From the NCBI GenBank assembly GCA_900545335.1, contig UQYP01000007.1:50335-114334 (forward strand): a stretch of DNA of 64,000 nt, in the 5' to 3' direction. The translations under genes and the position numbers were made by a program. This stretch comes from an uncultured Sutterella sp. GTDB lineage: Bacteria > Pseudomonadota > Gammaproteobacteria > Burkholderiales > Burkholderiaceae_F. Below are positions 60,480-64,000 of the stretch, piece by piece. The notes beneath the pieces are model-generated. The model saw only the letters and a program-made list of their open reading frames with translations. It was not told the DNA's origin and did no database searches. The stretch's first letter is position 1. Each line of letters starts with the position of its first letter.

Positions 60480-60515
60480 CGAGTTTGAAGTTCCGTTGCC
60501 GAAACTTCAAACCCT
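60480..60515 (-). terminator. Stem-loop after frdB
   Basis: GAGTTTGAAGTT-CCG pairs with CGAAACTTCAAACCCTC around a TTGC loop. A long, nearly perfect stem shortly after the frdB stop; no U-tract. It probably protects or trims the frdAB message. Confidence 0.5.
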
Positions 60516-60532
60516 CACTTCGGCTTTGAGAA

Positions 60533-61339
60533 TTACTTCACGACCTTGATAGGAATAGCCTTCTTCGGGGTCGGCAAAACCTTATCGTAGCCGCGGATAC
60601 CTTGTTCAGCCATCTTACGACGGATGAAGGCAATTTGCGTCTTCAACGGCAATTGCTTCGGGCAGAAGTCGTGGCAAGCCAACAAGGACATGCAACCGAA
60701 CACACCGCTGTCGTCACCGATCACTTCATAGTAGTCGGCGTCGTTACGATGGTCGCGCGGGTCAAGACGGAAGCGGGCAATCTTGTTGATGGCCACGCCG
60801 CCGGCAAAGTCCGGGCGCATACGGACCGTACCGCAACCGGCGATACAGCAACCGCATTCCACGCAACGGTCCAAGAGGTAAATATCTTCGGCCAATTGCG
60901 GATCCATCGGTTCTTCCTTGCGGCAGATATCGACTTCTTCTTCCTTCAAGTGAACCCAGGTTTCCATGCGTTCACTCATGTTGCGCATCCACTTACCGGT
61001 GTTGACGGACAAGTCACCGATCAATTCAAAAGCCGGCAACGGGGCCAACGTGAATTCGGTCGGCAAGTCACGGGTCAACGTACGGCAAGCCAAGCCCGGC
61101 TTACCATTGATCATCATGGCGCAGGAACCGCAGATACCGGCACGGCACACGAAGTCAAATTGCAAAGAAGGATCCTGCTTATCGCGAATTTCGTTCAAAG
61201 CGATGAACAAGGTCATTGAATCGGATTCTTCCAATTCAAACGTCTGCATATGAGGCACGCTAGCCGGATCAGCAGGGTTGTAGCGCAAGATGCTGATCTT
61301 GAGCAGACGATGTTGTTTTTGGGTATTGTTTTCAGCCAT
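60533..61339 (-). CDS. frdB: Fumarate reductase iron-sulfur subunit
   Basis: 268 residues carrying electrons from haem b of FrdC to FAD of FrdA. The [2Fe-2S] site is C65, C70, C73 and C85 (CRAGICGSC...C). The [4Fe-4S] and [3Fe-4S] sites use CVECGCCIAGC (159-169), C216, C222 and C226 (CMSLLACHDFC). It resembles Wolinella FrdB with an N-terminal extension and a basic C-terminal tail. 14 bases after frdA. No TTA/CTA/TCA codons in most of its length. Confidence 0.95.
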   Translation of the reverse strand: MAENNTQKQHRLLKISILRYNPADPASVPHMQTFELEESDSMTLFIALNEIRDKQDPSLQFDFVCRAGICGSCAMMINGKPGLACRTLTRDLPTEFTLAPLPAFELIGDLSVNTGKWMRNMSERMETWVHLKEEEVDICRKEEPMDPQLAEDIYLLDRCVECGCCIAGCGTVRMRPDFAGGVAINKIARFRLDPRDHRNDADYYEVIGDDSGVFGCMSLLACHDFCPKQLPLKTQIAFIRRKMAEQGIRGYDKVLPTPKKAIPIKVVK

Positions 61340-61353
61340 TTTTCGTCAGCTCC

Positions 61354-63339
61354 TTAGGCCAAGGGTTCATCGATACGTTCGTTCTTACCTTGCAAGCGCT
61401 TCGGCAAGAGGTGAGCGTACGGCATCAAAGCGTTTTGAATAGCAAAACGATCGGCGCCTTCGGCTTCCATCTTAGCGCGGATTTCATCGACTTCAGCTTG
61501 ACGCTTGGCCGTATCCGGGTGATCGATGTAGTTCTTGGCACCGTAACCACGCCAGCCCGGGGGCAATTCCATCTTCATGACATCGAGGTCTTCGTAAGAG
61601 AGCGTCGGCAACGTGTCGTTTTCATCCTTCCAAGAAGCCAAGGTACGCTTGAGCCACTTGCTGTCGTCACGAACCGGGTAATCTTCACGGAAGTGAGCAC
61701 CACGAGATTCCGTACGGGCAGAAGCACCGCAGGCAATCGTCAAGGCCAAGCGCAACATCTTTTGCGTACGGTAAGCGTACGTCAATTCGGTGTTGGCACC
61801 GAGATGCGGCTTACAAGAAACATTGTGAGAACGCTTGTACAAATCTTCCAATTCGCTGATAGCGCTTTCCATATCGGCGCCGCGACGGAAAATACCGATC
61901 TTAGACGTCATGATGTCTTGCATACGAGCGCGCAACTTGGCCGGGTCTTCAGAACCGTGACCGTCGCAGAAGCGATCAAGCTTAGCTTGTTCGCGCTTGA
62001 TGAAGTCATAGACGATCGAAGTCGGAATATCTATAACGTTTTCAGGCTTTTCGCAGAAGTCAGCGATGTATTCGCCAACCAACATACCGGCCACAACCGT
62101 TTCAGCCACAGAGTTACCACCCAAGCGGTTGAAGCCGTGCATATCCCAGCAGGCGCATTCGCCGGCAGCAAACAAGCCCTTCAATTGACGGCTTTCACCC
62201 TTGTAGTCGGTACGGATACCGCCCATGGTGTAGTGCTGAGCAGGACGCACAGGGATCCATTCCTTCACCGGGTCAACACCCAAGAAGTAGTGGCAGATTT
62301 CATACACTTCGCGGAGGTTGTGCTTAATGTGATGTTCGCCCAACAAGGTGATGTCCAACCAGATGTGTTCACCGAAGCGGCTCTTCACACCCTTGCCCTG
62401 AGCGATACGTTCTTCCATACGGCGGCTCACCACGTCACGGGAAGCCAATTCTTTCTTTTCAGGTTCAACGTCCGGCATGAAGCGGTGACCGTCAACGTCA
62501 CGCAACAAACCGCCGTCACCACGGCAACCTTCCGTCACAAGAATACCGGCCGGGAAAATACCGGTCGGGTGGAATTGAACGGCTTCCATGTTGCCCAACG
62601 TAGCAACACCGGTTTCCAAAGCCAAGGAGTGACCCGTACCTTCACAGATCACAGCGTTCGTGGTCACGCGGAACAAACGACCGGCACCGCCGGCAGCGAT
62701 AGCCGTAGCCTTAGAAACGTAGGCCATCAATTCACCCGTGATCAAATCACGAACCACAGCACCGTAGCAACGCTTGCCGTCATGAATCAAAGCGATGGCT
62801 TCAACACGTTCCACAACCGGAATGTGTTCAGCGATCACGCGGTCGCTCACGGCGTTCAACATGGCGTGACCCGTGCCGTCAGACACAAAGCACGTACGCC
62901 ACTTCTTCGTACCACCGAAGTCACGCTGACCGATCAAACCAGCGGCTTCTTTACGTTCGGTAATCGTCACGCGTTCACCGTTGATGATCACTTGACGATC
63001 ACCCGGGGTGATACGGCTCCAGGGCACACCCCAGGCAGCCAATTCACGCACAGCCTTCGGAGAGGTGTTCACGAACAAACGGGCAACATCTTGGTCGCAG
63101 CCCCAGTCGGAACCCTTGACCGTATCGGCAAAGTGGACGTCTTCGTTATCGCCCAAACCTTTAATCACATTACCCAAAGAAGCTTGCATACCACCTTGAG
63201 CGGCCTTCGAGTGAGAACGCTTGGGCGGCACCAGCGACAAGATGATGGTGTCCTGACCGCGACGCTTGGCAGCAACTGCCATACGCAAACCAGCCAAGCC
63301 GGCACCAACCACCAGCACGTCGGTGTAGATGATTTTCAT
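61354..63339 (-). CDS. frdA: Fumarate reductase flavoprotein subunit (Wolinella type)
   Basis: 661-residue catalytic subunit reducing fumarate to succinate on the cytoplasmic face. FAD fold VVGAGLAGLR (10-19), RSHSKAAQGGMQASLGN with His43 for covalent FAD, GGTKKWRTCF, NMEAVQFHPTGIFP, TEGCRGDGG and HGFNRLGGNSVAE. Extended similarity to Wolinella FrdA, including the RTESRGAHFREDYPVRDD block, places it with epsilonproteobacterial quinol:fumarate reductases. The start is ATG 63339 after AAGGAG. Not one TTA, CTA or TCA codon is seen between 61390 and 63339. Confidence 0.96.
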   Translation of the reverse strand: MKIIYTDVLVVGAGLAGLRMAVAAKRRGQDTIILSLVPPKRSHSKAAQGGMQASLGNVIKGLGDNEDVHFADTVKGSDWGCDQDVARLFVNTSPKAVRELAAWGVPWSRITPGDRQVIINGERVTITERKEAAGLIGQRDFGGTKKWRTCFVSDGTGHAMLNAVSDRVIAEHIPVVERVEAIALIHDGKRCYGAVVRDLITGELMAYVSKATAIAAGGAGRLFRVTTNAVICEGTGHSLALETGVATLGNMEAVQFHPTGIFPAGILVTEGCRGDGGLLRDVDGHRFMPDVEPEKKELASRDVVSRRMEERIAQGKGVKSRFGEHIWLDITLLGEHHIKHNLREVYEICHYFLGVDPVKEWIPVRPAQHYTMGGIRTDYKGESRQLKGLFAAGECACWDMHGFNRLGGNSVAETVVAGMLVGEYIADFCEKPENVIDIPTSIVYDFIKREQAKLDRFCDGHGSEDPAKLRARMQDIMTSKIGIFRRGADMESAISELEDLYKRSHNVSCKPHLGANTELTYAYRTQKMLRLALTIACGASARTESRGAHFREDYPVRDDSKWLKRTLASWKDENDTLPTLSYEDLDVMKMELPPGWRGYGAKNYIDHPDTAKRQAEVDEIRAKMEAEGADRFAIQNALMPYAHLLPKRLQGKNERIDEPLA

Positions 63340-63344
63340 AATTA

Positions 63345-63364
63345 CTTGGTCTCCTTGATCCAAG
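63345..63364 (-). promoter_or_regulatory. Hairpin presenting the frdA ribosome binding site
   Basis: On the reverse strand CTTGG, a 10-base loop containing AAGGAG, and CCAAG, five bases before the ATG. The ribosome site is in the loop, so it may stay accessible or be a switch point. Confidence 0.4.
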
Positions 63365-63810
63365 AGGGCCACCGGTTAAGGATTTTCATCCTGCACCGGC
63401 AGGGGTCTTCTTAAAAAGGTTCCCCTCGTTCGTCTCAACCGTTGCTACCGAACCGTCCGCCTCGGGAAACCCAAGAGAATTCTTATTCTCTCTTGTCGAC
63501 AGCTCTCGCATAACGATCACTGACGACCCTTTTGAAGGGGACGTGCTCTCACGAGTTAAGCACGGACAAATACTCTGCCGGATTCGTCTGCCACAAGTTG
63601 TCAGTTTATGGCAAAGCACTTTATGAATCCGGCTGCAACAAAATAAGTTAAATCTCCAAGCACAACAGAACGCCTCGGTAACTCGCCAAAGTCCGAAACG
63701 CCACGCTTAAAGACAAAACATATCTTTCTCCATTCGTGTCTCCGAGCATCGGCCGCTCAGAACCACTTAAACGGCAAGCAGTTTAGTGGGCAACCGAAGA
63801 GACACCCATT

Positions 63811-63821
63811 GGGATTAACCC
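63811..63821 (-). promoter_or_regulatory. Operator-like site at the frdA transcription start
   Basis: GGGATTAACCC, one base longer than the frdC palindrome GGGTTAACCC. It lies three bases past the -10 candidate, so it would cover the transcription start. Confidence 0.4.
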
Positions 63822-63823
63822 GA

Positions 63824-63853
63824 AGTTTACACCAATCTATAAAAACACGTTAA
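63824..63853 (-). promoter_or_regulatory. Candidate promoter of frdAB
   Basis: On the reverse strand TTAACG (complement of 63848-63853), 18-base spacer, TAAACT (complement of 63824-63829). Each is a 4/6 match. Confidence 0.4.
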
Positions 63854-64000
63854 ACGACATTCATTAACATTGACGAATTCCGTAAAGTTTTTGACAAAAA
63901 ACAGAATCTTTGCGCATGACTTAACATTAAGGCTAACCGTTACACTGAACTACATCCGGCTTGAAAGCCGGAGCTTCGCGCGACCCGCTTGAGCCGTTAA

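Larger units (their letters stand above)
63340..64000. other. 661-base region upstream of frdA
   Basis: No convincing gene. It holds a promoter candidate for frdA (63824-63853), giving a leader near 480 bases, a hairpin with the frdA ribosome site in its loop (63345-63364), and a GC-rich stem near 63527-63545. Towards the right edge a plus-strand TTGACA (63891-63896) without a good -10 and the hairpin CCGGC-TTGAAA-GCCGG may belong to a gene outside the window. Confidence 0.6.

Noticed and set aside
61390..63414. 674-codon open frame on the plus strand opposite frdA
   Set aside because: It is in exact codon register with frdA and is rich in His, Arg, Thr and Gln as expected from reading biased codons backwards. 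It arises because frdA lacks TTA, CTA and TCA codons.
63386..63619. 77-codon reverse-strand ORF in the frdA leader
   Set aside because: No ribosome site, no recognisable motif, irregular composition; better explained as untranslated leader.

Overview
This 64 kb window looks like chromosome of an anaerobic, probably asaccharolytic betaproteobacterium of the Sutterellaceae type (Sutterella/Parasutterella-like). That placement is inference: housekeeping genes are of betaproteobacterial style, base composition is near 50% G+C, and energy genes centre on fumarate, aspartate and H2 rather than oxygen or sugars. No insertion sequence, prophage, integrase or CRISPR array was seen.

Layout. 1-12.6 kb: the 5' end of recA (reverse), a possible small RNA, two tRNA-Lys genes, tsaE-amiC, fructose-bisphosphate aldolase, dgkA, purC, purE-purK-tsaC-rluF-like, an EamA exporter and murI, then a reverse trio (DUF72, kynB-like cyclase, thioesterase). 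12.8-28 kb: a Spy/CpxP-like periplasmic protein, purB, pepN, fbp, a tiny membrane ORF, a single-chain [FeFe]-hydrogenase/rubredoxin/rubrerythrin fusion, mscL, tRNA-Gly, trmB, uppP, a structured RNA that may be 6S RNA, an EVE protein, tRNA-Thr, metNI, a LapA-like protein and upp. 28-34.4 kb: frdC, a lipoprotein, a NarL-type regulator, an M20 amidase, a DcuC-type carrier and an AbgA-like amidohydrolase. 34.4-44.7 kb: a short UvrA paralogue, yebC, purD, nadD-rsfS-rlmH-maf, gmk-rpoZ-spoT. 44.7-57 kb: a MATE exporter, four tandem NSS sodium symporters, tRNA-Glu/Ala, greB, two small envelope proteins and a LolA-like/MMPL exporter pair. 57-64 kb (reverse): frdA-frdB, aspA, dcuA.

How it works together. 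AspA converts aspartate to fumarate, Dcu carriers exchange fumarate/aspartate for succinate, and a Wolinella-type quinol:fumarate reductase (FrdABC) uses fumarate as terminal electron acceptor. frdC lies about 32 kb from frdAB. Near-palindromic sites of the form AGGG(T/A)T-NN-CCCTA precede frdC (two copies), dcuA and dcuC, with weaker variants before frdA and aspA. This suggests one regulator for a scattered fumarate-respiration regulon. frdA, frdB, aspA and dcuA also lack TTA, CTA and TCA codons over almost their whole length, a sign of selection for very high expression.

The most unusual items are the hydrogenase-rubrerythrin fusion with a ribosome binding site and ATG inside the ORF at the domain junction, the shared palindrome, the four adjacent NSS transporters, and three genes (trmB, nadD, rlmH) whose start codons directly follow the U-tract of an intrinsic terminator.
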